Positions 18,753-28,264 are shown, counted from the first letter of the stretch. The stretch is DNA of 52,175 nt from Telmatospirillum sp. (GCA_009712185.1 WASQ01000103.1:1-52175); one strand, 5' to 3'. A program made the numbers and translations. The notes: a model not told the origin generated them from the sequence alone.

Positions 18753-19637
18753 ATGATTGGTTACAGACCAAGATCCAAAGGGATCGGACTGAATGACTGG
18801 GTCAAGGATAAGATCGGCGCTACGCCGCGAACATGGCCCCTGTTCACCTTTCTGTTTCGCGGCCTGCCACCCGCCGCGAAGTTGTTCAAATATCCGGTCA
18901 TCGGCCCCTTGTTGAAATGGGCAATGATGTTCAGTCCTTACGAAAAGCGCTTTACGCAAGGAGTGACATTACCCCTGAACATCGAAATTCCCGATGCGAC
19001 CAGCGTGGCCGTTCCGATTGACATGATCAAGGCGGCGATTCACAGGGCCGGCTACATTCTCGCCCTCAACCACTGCCTTTGCCGGGACTCGCACAACTGC
19101 CAGACCTACCCCCACGACCTGGCCTGCCTTTTCCTTGGGAAAGCCGCCCATGTCACCGAAAAACACGGTCTTGGACGGGTCGTTACGGCGGAGGAGGCCT
19201 GCGCCCAGGTCGATCGCGCGGCATCCCTGGGACTTGTCGGTCAGGCCCTGTGGGTCGAGGTCGAGCAATATGTCTGGGGCTTCGAAAATGAGTCCCTGGA
19301 GAACTTCCTGGAGATTTGCTTCTGCTGCCCCTGCTGTTGCACGGCCCTGAACATCACCCGCAACAGCACCCTGGACGTTCGTCGCCGTTTCAAATCCGCC
19401 GGCTGGTCCGCGCAGGTCTCGGACTCCTGCGTGATGTGCGGCAAATGCGCGCCCGTCTGCCCCCAGCATGCGATTTCCTACGATACGGGAAAGACCCACA
19501 TTTCAGGAGAATGCTTCGGCTGCGGGCTGTGCGCGCGGGAATGTTCCGTGGATGCCATCAGCCTGACCCTGCGGGAGCCCCCGAAGGCGGCGATCGAGGA
19601 CTATTTCACCGGGCTCAAAATCGACATCACCCGATAA
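18753..19637 (+). CDS. Cysteine-rich 2x[4Fe-4S] ferredoxin-domain protein
   Basis: 294 aa. The C-terminal part has two classic 4Fe-4S motifs: CVMCGKCAPVCP (Cys226, 229, 232, 236) and CFGCGLCARECS (Cys254, 257, 260, 264). Upstream are extra Cys clusters, NHCLCRDSHNC (Cys108, 110, 116) and ICFCCPCCC (Cys189, 191, 192, 194-196), which could hold another metal site. No membrane helix is clear, although residues 29-60 are hydrophobic. It likely carries electrons to or from the flavoprotein encoded 55 nt downstream. ATG 18753 has GGGGA 4 nt upstream; ATG 18732 and a TTG at 18720 are alternatives. The combination of N-terminal region and Cys clusters is not a family I can name. Confidence 0.82.
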   Translation: MIGYRPRSKGIGLNDWVKDKIGATPRTWPLFTFLFRGLPPAAKLFKYPVIGPLLKWAMMFSPYEKRFTQGVTLPLNIEIPDATSVAVPIDMIKAAIHRAGYILALNHCLCRDSHNCQTYPHDLACLFLGKAAHVTEKHGLGRVVTAEEACAQVDRAASLGLVGQALWVEVEQYVWGFENESLENFLEICFCCPCCCTALNITRNSTLDVRRRFKSAGWSAQVSDSCVMCGKCAPVCPQHAISYDTGKTHISGECFGCGLCARECSVDAISLTLREPPKAAIEDYFTGLKIDITR

Positions 19638-19692
19638 CCATACAACCGGCAGGGCCGCATTCAGCGGAAACCCGGACAAGAACAGGGAGTTC

Positions 19693-20844
19693 ATGATGCA
19701 CGCTCGAACGATTATTGTGGGCGGCGGAAGCGCCGCGATGTCCTGCGCCCTGCAATTGCAGGAGGGGAACCAGGAATTCCTGATGGTCACGGATATTCTT
19801 GGCGGCAGGATTTGCTATTCAGACGAAGAAAAGGTCAATTTTGGCGCTTATTTCGTTATGAAAAATTATAACTTCGCCAAAAAACTCGTTCAAAGACGAA
19901 CCTGGATCAATCCTTTCAGTGTTACATTCCACAATAGCGACAATGAATGGTTCAACACGATCAGCCTTCACTCGATCAAACGACTGCCTCAATTATTGCT
20001 ATTTTACCGCGCGCTCTACGAGTTCATCAAGCATTACCAGCCCTACAAAGAGCGCTGCCAGATCATGGATCAACGGAAGGCCATGGCGGCGGATCCCTAT
20101 ATCGAGGAAATGTTTCACAAGCCGGCATCGCAATTCATCCGCGAAAAACGGTTTTTCCAGGCCGCCAACGATTATATCTCGAAGTTTTCCTACGCCTGTA
20201 CTGGTGTCGACATGGAAAACATCTCCGCTCTCGATATGATGAACTGCTGCATGGGACTGGGCGTCCCCATCCATCGCTTCAGCTTCGATCGCCGGGCAAT
20301 GGAAACCCGCCTCAAAGGACGGATCCGTTATGGCACCGTGACCGACGTCCGTCGCGTTGACGACGGATTCGTCTTGAAGACGAAAGAGGGTGCCGAATAC
20401 TCCGCGGACAATCTGGTGCTCGCCACCCCGGCGACCGTGACGCGGCAGTTGTTGAATCTGGACATTCCGCTCAGGAACACCTGCAAGCTGTACGTCTATC
20501 ACGTCAATGCCGTTCTGAAGAAAAAATTTCTATCAAAAGAAATGAACGTATTTCCATTCGAATCGGAAATAATATTTACAGCAAAAATGGACGACAGCAG
20601 CTATCTTATCTATACAAGGGTAGAGGATGAAAAATTATTGGGACGCGTCTGCTCGTCCTATCAAATCATCGGCAGGAAGGCCTGGGACAAGGCCATGTAT
20701 GTCTATGGCGATGCCTATGTCGAACAGGATCTCGGCCAGGGCCTTTATGTCGCCGGCGATCACAATGGCCTTGGCCTTGAGCCAACCGCGATATCGGGAG
20801 TCTTCGCGGCGAATCAGATCATAAAGCGATACCGGAATTGGTAG
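19693..20844 (+). CDS. FAD-dependent oxidoreductase of the amine-oxidase/desaturase type
   Basis: 383 aa. The N-terminal dinucleotide-binding motif TIIVGGGSAAMSCALQLQE (G10-x-G12-x-x-A15) and the C-terminal FAD motif GLYVAGDHNGLGLEPTAISG are those of NAD(P)/FAD-dependent oxidoreductases related to phytoene desaturases and protoporphyrinogen oxidases. LVLATPATVTRQLL is the usual central segment. There is no signal peptide, so it is cytoplasmic or membrane-associated. Substrate unknown; a hydrophobic molecule is likely, given the FadL and SRPBCC neighbours. ATG 19693 is followed by a second ATG at 19696, which is better spaced (about 6 nt) from AGGGAG. The gene has AT-rich stretches (for example around 19860 and 20520-20590) unlike the flanking GC-rich genes. 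Confidence 0.82.
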   Translation: MMHARTIIVGGGSAAMSCALQLQEGNQEFLMVTDILGGRICYSDEEKVNFGAYFVMKNYNFAKKLVQRRTWINPFSVTFHNSDNEWFNTISLHSIKRLPQLLLFYRALYEFIKHYQPYKERCQIMDQRKAMAADPYIEEMFHKPASQFIREKRFFQAANDYISKFSYACTGVDMENISALDMMNCCMGLGVPIHRFSFDRRAMETRLKGRIRYGTVTDVRRVDDGFVLKTKEGAEYSADNLVLATPATVTRQLLNLDIPLRNTCKLYVYHVNAVLKKKFLSKEMNVFPFESEIIFTAKMDDSSYLIYTRVEDEKLLGRVCSSYQIIGRKAWDKAMYVYGDAYVEQDLGQGLYVAGDHNGLGLEPTAISGVFAANQIIKRYRNW

Positions 20845-20883
20845 GATCTGATCCGACCGCTCTGTTTTCAGGAGAATGAGCCG

Positions 20884-23604
20884 ATGTCAGAGGGGAGGCC
20901 AGCGGACAGCGAACGGTTCGGTCCGCGCCCGTTTGCCAGTCCCCCGTTCGAAACCGCCCTGTCCGGGGCACTGAACAGGCGGGACGGCGACTGCCGGGTC
21001 ACTCTTTTCGACGCCCCGCCAGGGTTCGGAAAAACCCACACCCTCTACGCGCTCCATCTCCATGCCAGACGGCGGGGCGGCTCCACGATCTGGATCGCGC
21101 TCGACGACCGTGACCGGGATGTGGCGCGCGTTGCTGGTCTGGTGCGGGAGGCCTGCCACCAGGGCCTTGCCGGGCCGGACGCGGCCGGGGATCGGAAGGG
21201 GGGCCGCCAGCGCACAACCGGACGCTCAATCGCCACGCTGGCGGCGGCTTATGGTGACGGCCTCGATCTGTTCATCGACAACCTGGACCTGTGTTGCGAC
21301 AAAAACCTGGCCGGCTTTCTCGATCAGATGATCTCCTTCTGGCCGGCCCATCTCCGGCTTTGGCTGGCGACGTCCCGCCATCTGGATCTGGACTACGCCC
21401 GCCATGGCTCGGAAGGCGTGCTTCGCCATCTGCGCATGGATCAGCTCGCCTTCACCCGCGACGATACCGACCGCTTCCTGGCGCAGCGGGGCGGGCCCCG
21501 CCTGACATCGTCCGATATCGACGGGATTTACGGACGCACCCGCGGCTGGCCACTGGCGGTTTCCCTGGTCGCCGCCACCTGCGCGAAACAGACGGCGCCG
21601 ATCTCCTGGACTGCCGTGTTCTCCCGGTTGGATGCCGATATTTCGTCGTTCCTGCGATCGCAAATGCTGTCGCACCTCGACAAGGACGTCCTGCAATTTC
21701 TTTACAGGACGGCCCATCTTCCGGAAATCAATTATGACCTGTGCCGGTATGCGACCCGGTCCGCGTGGGCGAACACCTATATCAACGATCTTCTTGAAAA
21801 AAACTGTTACCTGTCCGCCCGGGAGGACGATACAAACCGACTAACGTTTCACCCCCTGGCTTTAAAAGCGTTCGTCGAGGAATCGCGGAAGAACATCGAC
21901 CCGCCCCTTCTCCGCGACGTTCTGGGCCGGGGGGCGGACTGGTTCCGTCGCCACGAACGGTGGCGCGACGCGATCGAATGCGCGCTTCTGGCCGAAATGG
22001 GAGACACCGTCGCCGCCTTCCTTCACGAAATCGCTCCTGTCTGGGTCGGTCAGAGCGGCGGATTGGCCTCCTATATCGACTGGGTGGGACGGGCGAAAAA
22101 GATCGGCGCCGTCCTGACACTCGATTCGGAATACTGGTATCTGTGGGCGTTGCTTTTTTCCCGGCAAACACAGATTGCGTATGAACAGTCGAAATTGCTG
22201 TGGACCCGCTCCCTGGCCGAGGGACCGGCGGACCGGTCCGGGGCGCAGAGCGAGGCCTTCCGCAGGCGGTTCGAGGAACTCCGCATCCTGATCGCCTTTT
22301 TTCAGGACCAGACCGAGCAGGCGGACCACGAGGCGCGGATCTGGCTGGGCGATCAGATCGCCCGGGATCATATCAGTGTCGCCACCGTGGCTTGCTGCGT
22401 CGCCATCAATGCCAGCATCAATTTCGACTTTTCCACCGCCCGAAACGCGATTTCCACGGCCAGGAACGGAATTGTTCTGGGAAACAGCGAATATGGCGCC
22501 GCCTGGGTGGCGGTCCTGTCGGCACAGATCGATTTTTTCGAGGGCGATTACCGCCAGTGCCGGGACGTGTTGCGCCAGGCCCTGGCGCGGGCCGTCGATG
22601 GTCTGGGAGCCGATGCCGCGATCGTCCAGACGTTACGGTTGCTCCTGGGATGCTGCCTGTGGGAAACGGGAGAGCCGGACGGAGCGAGAGAGCAGTTGAT
22701 TCCGGCGCTTTCCACGGTGGCGGAGCATGGCGTGAGTGAAATCACCTTTTGCGCCCTCGCCGCGGCGATCGGCATGTGGGATGGCGGCGACGCCCCTGAC
22801 ATCGTCTCTCCGGACCGCCTGGAACAGCTTGTCCGGCATTACCCCTCTCCCATGGACATTGTTTTCCGATGCCTGCTGGCCCGGCGTCTCCTGCGGCTGG
22901 GCAGAACGGAGGACGCCCTGCGCCACGCCAGAAGAACAGGGCTTGACCTCGACTCCGACGACAACCGGGAGATCGCCACCCACCCGGTCTTTGTGCGGGA
23001 ACTGATCGCCCTTACCAAACTGGATTATTTTCTGAGCGCCGGCGCGACCAGGAAAGCCCTTGACCTGGCGGAAGGCCTTTTGGCAACCGCAACGTCTCAG
23101 GGCCGCCGCGCAACCGCCGTCGGGCTCGAAATCGATATTGCCGATATCGCCTTCCGCCAGGACAACCCCCGTCAGGCGTTATGCCACATGCGCCGGGCGA
23201 TCCATCTCGCGACCCGGGGGGATATCCGCCGTCCGTTCCTGCTGAGGATCGGAGCGATCCGCTCCATCGTGGCGTCCTGCCCCGAGAAGAAATGGGGATT
23301 TGCCAATTGGAAAGAACATGAGCTGTTCCGTCAGATTTGCGCTTCGATCCGGACCGAAGACAATCCGCAATCCGTTGTGCTCGAGAAGGATCCGGGAGGC
23401 CCGACGCTGTCCGAAACGCTGACCCCCCGGGAGCTGGCGCTGCTGCGTCTGGTCGATGCCGGTTTTTCCAATCAACAAATCGCCGAATCCCTCGACATTA
23501 CGACGACAACAGTGAAATGGCATCTTTCGAATATTTTCTCGAAACTTGGTGTTGATAACCGCACACGTGCCGCTGTTATTTTCAGATCCATGCATTTTAT
23601 ATAA
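20884..23604 (+). CDS. MalT-like (LAL-type) LuxR transcriptional regulator
   Basis: 906 aa. Walker A (APPGFGKT, residues 44-51) and a Walker-B-like LDLFIDNLD lie in an N-terminal STAND-type ATPase. A long region of TPR-like helical repeats follows (about 360-800), and a C-terminal LuxR helix-turn-helix (LTPRELALLRLVDAGFSNQQ through TTTTVKWHLSNIFSKLGV) ends the protein. Family members bind ATP and an inducer, oligomerise and activate adjacent operons. It lies 39 nt after the flavoprotein gene on the same strand, so it is probably in the same transcript and controls the SRPBCC-Fe-S-FAD genes and perhaps the divergent FadL gene. ATG 20884 has AGGAG 9 nt upstream. It is GC-richer than the three genes before it. 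Confidence 0.88.
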   Translation: MSEGRPADSERFGPRPFASPPFETALSGALNRRDGDCRVTLFDAPPGFGKTHTLYALHLHARRRGGSTIWIALDDRDRDVARVAGLVREACHQGLAGPDAAGDRKGGRQRTTGRSIATLAAAYGDGLDLFIDNLDLCCDKNLAGFLDQMISFWPAHLRLWLATSRHLDLDYARHGSEGVLRHLRMDQLAFTRDDTDRFLAQRGGPRLTSSDIDGIYGRTRGWPLAVSLVAATCAKQTAPISWTAVFSRLDADISSFLRSQMLSHLDKDVLQFLYRTAHLPEINYDLCRYATRSAWANTYINDLLEKNCYLSAREDDTNRLTFHPLALKAFVEESRKNIDPPLLRDVLGRGADWFRRHERWRDAIECALLAEMGDTVAAFLHEIAPVWVGQSGGLASYIDWVGRAKKIGAVLTLDSEYWYLWALLFSRQTQIAYEQSKLLWTRSLAEGPADRSGAQSEAFRRRFEELRILIAFFQDQTEQADHEARIWLGDQIARDHISVATVACCVAINASINFDFSTARNAISTARNGIVLGNSEYGAAWVAVLSAQIDFFEGDYRQCRDVLRQALARAVDGLGADAAIVQTLRLLLGCCLWETGEPDGAREQLIPALSTVAEHGVSEITFCALAAAIGMWDGGDAPDIVSPDRLEQLVRHYPSPMDIVFRCLLARRLLRLGRTEDALRHARRTGLDLDSDDNREIATHPVFVRELIALTKLDYFLSAGATRKALDLAEGLLATATSQGRRATAVGLEIDIADIAFRQDNPRQALCHMRRAIHLATRGDIRRPFLLRIGAIRSIVASCPEKKWGFANWKEHELFRQICASIRTEDNPQSVVLEKDPGGPTLSETLTPRELALLRLVDAGFSNQQIAESLDITTTTVKWHLSNIFSKLGVDNRTRAAVIFRSMHFI

Positions 23605-23896
23605 ATCAAGGCCGTATGAGGGACACCGATCGGTTTTGATCAGCGCAGGGCGGACTCCATCCTCCTCGGCGCGGCCGGGTATGCCGACCCGTCAGGACTG
23701 GGACGGGATGGGATGCGCCGCGCCCGCCCCCCAAGGATCACCCCGCGCAAAAACGAAACCGGGGCGTCCCCGACTTTCGGAGGGGGCGAGCACCGACGTT
23801 TCCAGACTAGCGTCTCACCGCTTTTTGCCCGGCGGCGGAAAAGACAGGACGGGGCACGCGGTGGTGAGTGGACGGGCGGGAATCAGGCGGGGCGGG

Positions 23897-24223
23897 ATGG
23901 TTGGGCAGACTCCCATCCGGCATCCTGTCGCGAGCGTGCTGCCCGCCGTCTGCCTCGGCCTGTTCAGCCTGATTTGGATATTTCAATCCGCCCTGGGGCC
24001 CCGGCCGGACGAGCCTGTCGCGGCTATTTTTCCACCCTGGACATCCCCGGAAGCCGCCGTTCTGGCGATGGCGTCGGCCGATGCCGGCGCCATCCTGGGC
24101 TTTGGCCGATGGCCGAACGTCATCATCGCGCAATCGCCGGATCCCGGCTTCGCCAGCCGGCTTCGCCGGTCCGGGGCGCTGATCGTGACGCGGGCGCCAA
24201 GGCTCACCGGCTGCATGCAGTAG
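23897..24223 (+). CDS. Small single-pass membrane protein preceding a chemoreceptor
   Basis: 108 aa. One transmembrane helix (about 11-29, ASVLPAVCLGLFSLIWIFQS) is followed by a small globular domain. The pattern AVLAMASADAGAILGFGRWPNVIIAQSPDPGFASRLRRSGALIVTR (shown over residues about 51-96) looks like an alternating alpha/beta unit, and the protein ends in TGCMQ. I do not know a function. Its TAG stop (24221-24223) overlaps the AGGAGG ribosome site of the following chemoreceptor, so translation is probably coupled. The start is uncertain: ATG 23897 lacks a clear ribosome site, and a GTG near 23862 is possible. Confidence 0.6.
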   Translation: MVGQTPIRHPVASVLPAVCLGLFSLIWIFQSALGPRPDEPVAAIFPPWTSPEAAVLAMASADAGAILGFGRWPNVIIAQSPDPGFASRLRRSGALIVTRAPRLTGCMQ

Positions 24224-24283
24224 GAGGCATCAATCGATATCGTTCAAATCCGGTGCGCCACCGAGCGCCTCCTTCTCTGCTTC

Positions 24284-25699
24284 TTGTGGCTCCACCTGCC
24301 GTTGATCGTCATGATCGGTTACGAAATCGGAGCGGACTGGACCCTGCCGGCCATCGGGTCGGCGGTTCTTGCCGGGACGGCCACGATCAACTGGTGGATC
24401 GCCGCGGAAACGCAGAGTTCCCGCTATACGATCTCCGCCGCCCTGATCGGACTCGTGCTGATTCTGATTTACGAATTCGCCGGTCATCCCTGGCAGATCG
24501 ATATGCATATGTATTTCTTCGCCGCCCTGGCGATCGTGACCGCCTTTTGCGACTGGCGCGTCCTGGTGCTGGCCGCCGCCATCGGCGCTCTGCACCACGG
24601 CCTGCTGACGTTCGCGCTTCCCGCCGCGGTCTTTCCGGCCGGCCCCAGCCTCGGACGCCTGCTGATCCATTCGGCGATCGCGCTGGTCGAAACAGGCGTG
24701 CTGATCTGGGTCGCCCGGCGGCTTACTGCGGCGTTCGCCGGCGCCCGGGATGCCGTTGACGCGGCGAACGCCGCGCAGCAGCAGATGAGACAGGCCACCG
24801 CGGACCGCGACCGGATGGCGCATGAAAGTGCGCGGAGCCGGAAGGCGGACATGATGGCCCTCGCGCAGACCTTCGAGAACCGTGTCAGCGCCAGCATGCA
24901 ATTTTTCACCACCGCTGCCGGCGACATGAATGGCGCGGCCAGGATCATGTCGGATGTGGCGGACAAGACCTCAAGCCAGGTCAGGGCGGTGGCCGATGCC
25001 GCCCGGCAGGCGTCGACCAATGTCGGGGCGGTGGCCGCCGCCGCCGAAGACTTGTCGGTCTCCATCAGCGAAATCAGCCGGCAGGTCGCGCAGGCGTCCC
25101 GGACGTCCCGGTCCGCCGAGGACAGGGCGGCCGAGACAAGCCGGGTGGCCTGCGGCCTCGCGGATGCCGTCGAACGGATCGGACAAGTGGTCAGCCTGAT
25201 CAACGTCATCGCCTCGCAAACGAATCTGCTGGCTTTGAATGCCACGATCGAAGCGGCGCGGGCCGGCGAGGCGGGACGGGGGTTTGCCGTCGTCGCCGGA
25301 GAGGTCAAGGGGCTGGCGGAACAGACCGCGAAGGCCACCGGGGAAATCGCCGGTCAGATCGAGTCGGTGCAGGCCGCCACCGCCGAGGTGGTCCGCGCGA
25401 TCGACGACATCTGCAAGACCATCGTCGATATCAGTGCGGCCAGCGCCGCGATCGCGTCGGCGGTCGAACAACAGCAGGCCGCCGCCCGCGAGATTGCCCG
25501 GAATGTCGAACAGGCATCCGCCGGAACGGACTCCGTGGCCGGTCATGTCGCCGACGTCGATGACGGGGCCGCACAAACCGGCAGCGCGGCGAAACATGTG
25601 CTGGAGGCCGCCGTATCCCTTGGCAGACAGGTGGCGGCGCTACAATCCCAAGTGGAGGTTTTCCTGTCCGGCATCCGCTCGGAGAATGCCCGGGCGTGA
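24284..25699 (+). CDS. Multi-pass methyl-accepting chemotaxis protein (no canonical start codon)
   Basis: 471 aa from the TTG at 24284. The N-terminal 150 residues form about six membrane helices, including a [19 protein letters not shown] segment and a HHGLLTF motif, instead of a periplasmic sensor. No HAMP domain is seen. A signalling coiled coil follows, with the tip [20 protein letters not shown] and [18 protein letters not shown]. Such receptors may sense membrane or redox state. The frame remains open upstream to the TAG at 24221, and those residues ([13 protein letters not shown]) complete the first membrane helix. An ideal AGGAGG at 24222-24227 sits 5 nt before an ATC (24233). No ATG, GTG or TTG lies between, so either translation starts at a rare codon, a former ATG has mutated, or the TTG is used. 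Confidence 0.85.
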   Translation: MWLHLPLIVMIGYEIGADWTLPAIGSAVLAGTATINWWIAAETQSSRYTISAALIGLVLILIYEFAGHPWQIDMHMYFFAALAIVTAFCDWRVLVLAAAIGALHHGLLTFALPAAVFPAGPSLGRLLIHSAIALVETGVLIWVARRLTAAFAGARDAVDAANAAQQQMRQATADRDRMAHESARSRKADMMALAQTFENRVSASMQFFTTAAGDMNGAARIMSDVADKTSSQVRAVADAARQASTNVGAVAAAAEDLSVSISEISRQVAQASRTSRSAEDRAAETSRVACGLADAVERIGQVVSLINVIASQTNLLALNATIEAARAGEAGRGFAVVAGEVKGLAEQTAKATGEIAGQIESVQAATAEVVRAIDDICKTIVDISAASAAIASAVEQQQAAAREIARNVEQASAGTDSVAGHVADVDDGAAQTGSAAKHVLEAAVSLGRQVAALQSQVEVFLSGIRSENARA

Positions 25700-25843
25700 C
25701 GCGGAGAGATCGCGTCCGACCGGTGCGGCCGGCCTTCGCCCGCGGCCTCTTCGCCGTGGGCCGCCCCGCCCCTCCCCACCCCTGTCATTCCGACCCGTAA
25801 GGATCGGAGCTGATCAGCGACCCTCCATCGCCTTGCGGCCCTT

Positions 25844-26653
25844 TCACCCGGGGCCGCCGGCCGCGAAATAATGCGCCGGTGAATCTCCGAAGGCGCGGCG
25901 GAACATCGCGATGAAGGTGCTGGGCGTCGCATAGCCCAGCGCGTCCGACACCACCGCCACCGGGTCGCCCCGGGCCAGCATCTCAAGCGCATGGGTCAGC
26001 TTCGCCTGCTGGCGCCATTGGGTGAAGCTCAACCCCGTTTCCGACAGCATCAGGCGACGCAGGGTCCGGGGCGACAGGGCGCCCCACGCCGCCCACTCCT
26101 CCGCCGTCCGCTCGTCCCCGGGATCGTCCAGGATGGCCCGGGCGATACGCAAAAGCCGGGGATCGGTCGGCATCGGCAGATGCAGGGGTTCGCGCGGGGC
26201 CCGCCGGATTTCGTCGAGCAGGACCATGACGACGCGTTCCTGTTCGGGGTCGAGATGGTCCTGCGCCGACCAGGAGACCGCGCGGCGAACCAGCGCCCGC
26301 ATCAACTCCCCGATTCCCATGACGCAGGGCCCGGACGGAAGGTCGCGGCTCGCCAGGGGCGTGGTCATGACGCTCCACCCGCTCATGGCGCCACTGACGC
26401 TGATCTTGTGTGGAATGCCGGGCGGCATCCATCCGGCGCGGTGCGGCGGCATCAGCCACGACCCCTGCGACGTCCGGACATGGATCAGGCCGCTGTCCAC
26501 GCAGAACACCAGCCCGCGCCGATGACTGTGCCAGTCATAGTCGAGCGTGCCCAACCGGTAGGCGCTGGAGGGATCGCTGTCTCCCCGGAGCGCGATCAGC
26601 GGCGGGCCATCGAGACGATCGGACGGATCGATCTCGTCTTCGGAACTCTCCAT
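25844..26653 (-). CDS. AraC-family regulator with cupin-type N-terminal domain
   Basis: 269 aa. The N-terminal half is a cupin-like sensor (YDWHSHRRGLVFCVDSG, the His-x-His pattern, then MPPHRAGWMPPGIPH). The C-terminal half has two HTH units: TAEEWAAWGALSPRTLRRL and DPVAVVSDALGYATPSTFIA, then FRRAFGDSPAHYF. It is divergent from the tripartite efflux operon across 108 bp and most likely controls it. ATG 26653 has GAGAAG about 8 nt upstream; a GTG at 26662 is an alternative. Confidence 0.9.
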   Translation of the reverse strand: MESSEDEIDPSDRLDGPPLIALRGDSDPSSAYRLGTLDYDWHSHRRGLVFCVDSGLIHVRTSQGSWLMPPHRAGWMPPGIPHKISVSGAMSGWSVMTTPLASRDLPSGPCVMGIGELMRALVRRAVSWSAQDHLDPEQERVVMVLLDEIRRAPREPLHLPMPTDPRLLRIARAILDDPGDERTAEEWAAWGALSPRTLRRLMLSETGLSFTQWRQQAKLTHALEMLARGDPVAVVSDALGYATPSTFIAMFRRAFGDSPAHYFAAGGPG

Positions 26654-26761
26654 TGCGGCCACTTCTCGTTATATTTTGTCCAAATAGCGTTATCGCACAT
26701 ATGGCGAACCTGTTCACACTGCCGCAACGAGATTTTCGAGAATCCCGATACGGAGTTGACC
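26654..26761. promoter_or_regulatory. Divergent AraC/efflux promoter region with inverted repeats
   Basis: The short gap carries two nested 7-bp inverted repeats: TTGCGGC (26653-26659) with GCCGCAA (26721-26727), and TCTCGTT (26664-26670) with AACGAGA (26726-26732). These may be operator half-sites of the AraC regulator. An AT-rich core (ATATTTTGTCC) lies between them. Confidence 0.4.
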
Positions 26762-28264
26762 ATGTGGGGCCCCGCCCGCCGAACCGCCATTTCCCGTCTT
26801 CGCCGCTCGGCCGGGGCGCTTGCCATCGGGACGGTCATCCTGTCGCTGGCGGGATGCGTCCGTCCCGACGGTCTCGAACACGCGGGACGGATGATCGGGG
26901 CGGACAGCCTCGCCGCCGGCGACAGCCTTCCGCGCGAGAAGGGCAATCGCGTCCCCTGGCCGGTCGCCGACTGGTGGCGGGGACTGGGCGCCCCGCAGCT
27001 CGCCCGCCTGATTGATGAGGGGCTGGAGGGGACGCCCGATCTGGCGGCCGCCGACGCCCGGGCGGCGCAGGCCGGGGCCGCCGTCCCGTCGGCCGACGCT
27101 TCGCGCGGCCCGGCGCTGGACGGCACCGGGCGCGTCGCCGCCTATCGCCGCAGTCGCGCGGGCGACGGCCCATGGTCCAACGGCAACGACACGGCCGTCA
27201 CCAGGGAAGCCGGCCTTGAGCTGAGCTGGACCCTCGCCCTTTGGGGCGCCGGGCGATCGGCCTGGGAGGCGGCGGGCGGCAGGGCGCGGGCCGCCGAGAT
27301 CGACGGCCGCGCCGCACGGATCGAGCTTTCCGTCGCCATCGCCCGCGCCTATGCCCGGCTGGGCTACGCCTGTGCGCGGCACGACGTCGCCAGGGCGGAC
27401 CTTGTCCGGGCGAGGGCCGTGCTCGACCTCACCCGTCAAAAAGCGCAAAGCGGAATCGAGGACCAGCGTCAGGTCCGCCGGGCCGAAGGCGATGTGGCGG
27501 ACGCGGAACGGCAGGCCGAGACGATGGATCAGACGATCCGGTCCACGCGCATCGCTCTGGCGGTTCTTCTCGGCAAGGGGCCGGATCGCGGCAGGGACAT
27601 CGAGCGTCCGCGGATCCTGTCTCCCCGTTCCGTCGCGGTGCCGGCGGATCTGCCGGGCGGGCTGCTCGGACACCGGGCGGATCTCGTCGCCGCGCGCTGG
27701 CGGGTCGAAGCGGCCGGCCGGGACATCGCCGCCGCCCGGACCGCCTTCCTGCCGAATGTCTCGATATCCGGGCTGGCCGGCTTGTCGTCCCTCGACGCGG
27801 CCAGCCCCGTCGCCCTGTCGGCGCTCACCGGCCGCTTCGGCCCGGCGGTCAGCCTGCCGTTGTTCGACGGCGGACGCCGCAGGGCCGGTCTGTCCGACCG
27901 GGATGCGGCCTATGACCTGGCTGTCGCGCATTACAACAAGACGCTGGTTGCCGCCGTGAACGCGGTCGCCGAGCGACTGTCGGGTCTGCGCTCGATGGAG
28001 ACGCAGGCGGAGGCCCAGCGGCGTGCCGTCGATGCCGCAACCGCCGACTCGGCCCTCTCCCTGGCCCGGTACCGCGAGGGGATCGGCAGCGATCTCGAGG
28101 CCTTGTCGGTCCGTCGGCACCTGCTGGGCGCGGAGGACCGCATGGCGGCGCTCGACGCCGGAAGGGTCGATCTTTCCTTGCAGCTCATCGAAGCCCTGGG
28201 CGGCGGCTACCAGCCCGATCCGCAGGATCGCCCTGCCGCCGCAGAGGCCACCCCCCAGCCATGA
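26762..28264 (+). CDS. Outer-membrane efflux lipoprotein (NodT/OEP family)
   Basis: 500 aa. A lipoprotein signal with lipobox LSLAGC (Cys32) is followed by two OEP repeats of long amphipathic helices. The first contains ELSWTLALWGAGRSAWEAAGG and the second PAVSLPLFDGGRRRAGLSDRDA, with the conserved Phe-Asp-Gly-Gly turn, and ARYREGIGSDLEAL near the end. It forms the trimeric outer-membrane channel of a tripartite pump. ATG 26762 has GGAG 8 nt upstream. Its stop overlaps the start of the adaptor gene by 4 nt, and the three pump genes form one operon. A longer upstream frame is only the antisense of the AraC gene. Confidence 0.92.
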   Translation: MWGPARRTAISRLRRSAGALAIGTVILSLAGCVRPDGLEHAGRMIGADSLAAGDSLPREKGNRVPWPVADWWRGLGAPQLARLIDEGLEGTPDLAAADARAAQAGAAVPSADASRGPALDGTGRVAAYRRSRAGDGPWSNGNDTAVTREAGLELSWTLALWGAGRSAWEAAGGRARAAEIDGRAARIELSVAIARAYARLGYACARHDVARADLVRARAVLDLTRQKAQSGIEDQRQVRRAEGDVADAERQAETMDQTIRSTRIALAVLLGKGPDRGRDIERPRILSPRSVAVPADLPGGLLGHRADLVAARWRVEAAGRDIAAARTAFLPNVSISGLAGLSSLDAASPVALSALTGRFGPAVSLPLFDGGRRRAGLSDRDAAYDLAVAHYNKTLVAAVNAVAERLSGLRSMETQAEAQRRAVDAATADSALSLARYREGIGSDLEALSVRRHLLGAEDRMAALDAGRVDLSLQLIEALGGGYQPDPQDRPAAAEATPQP

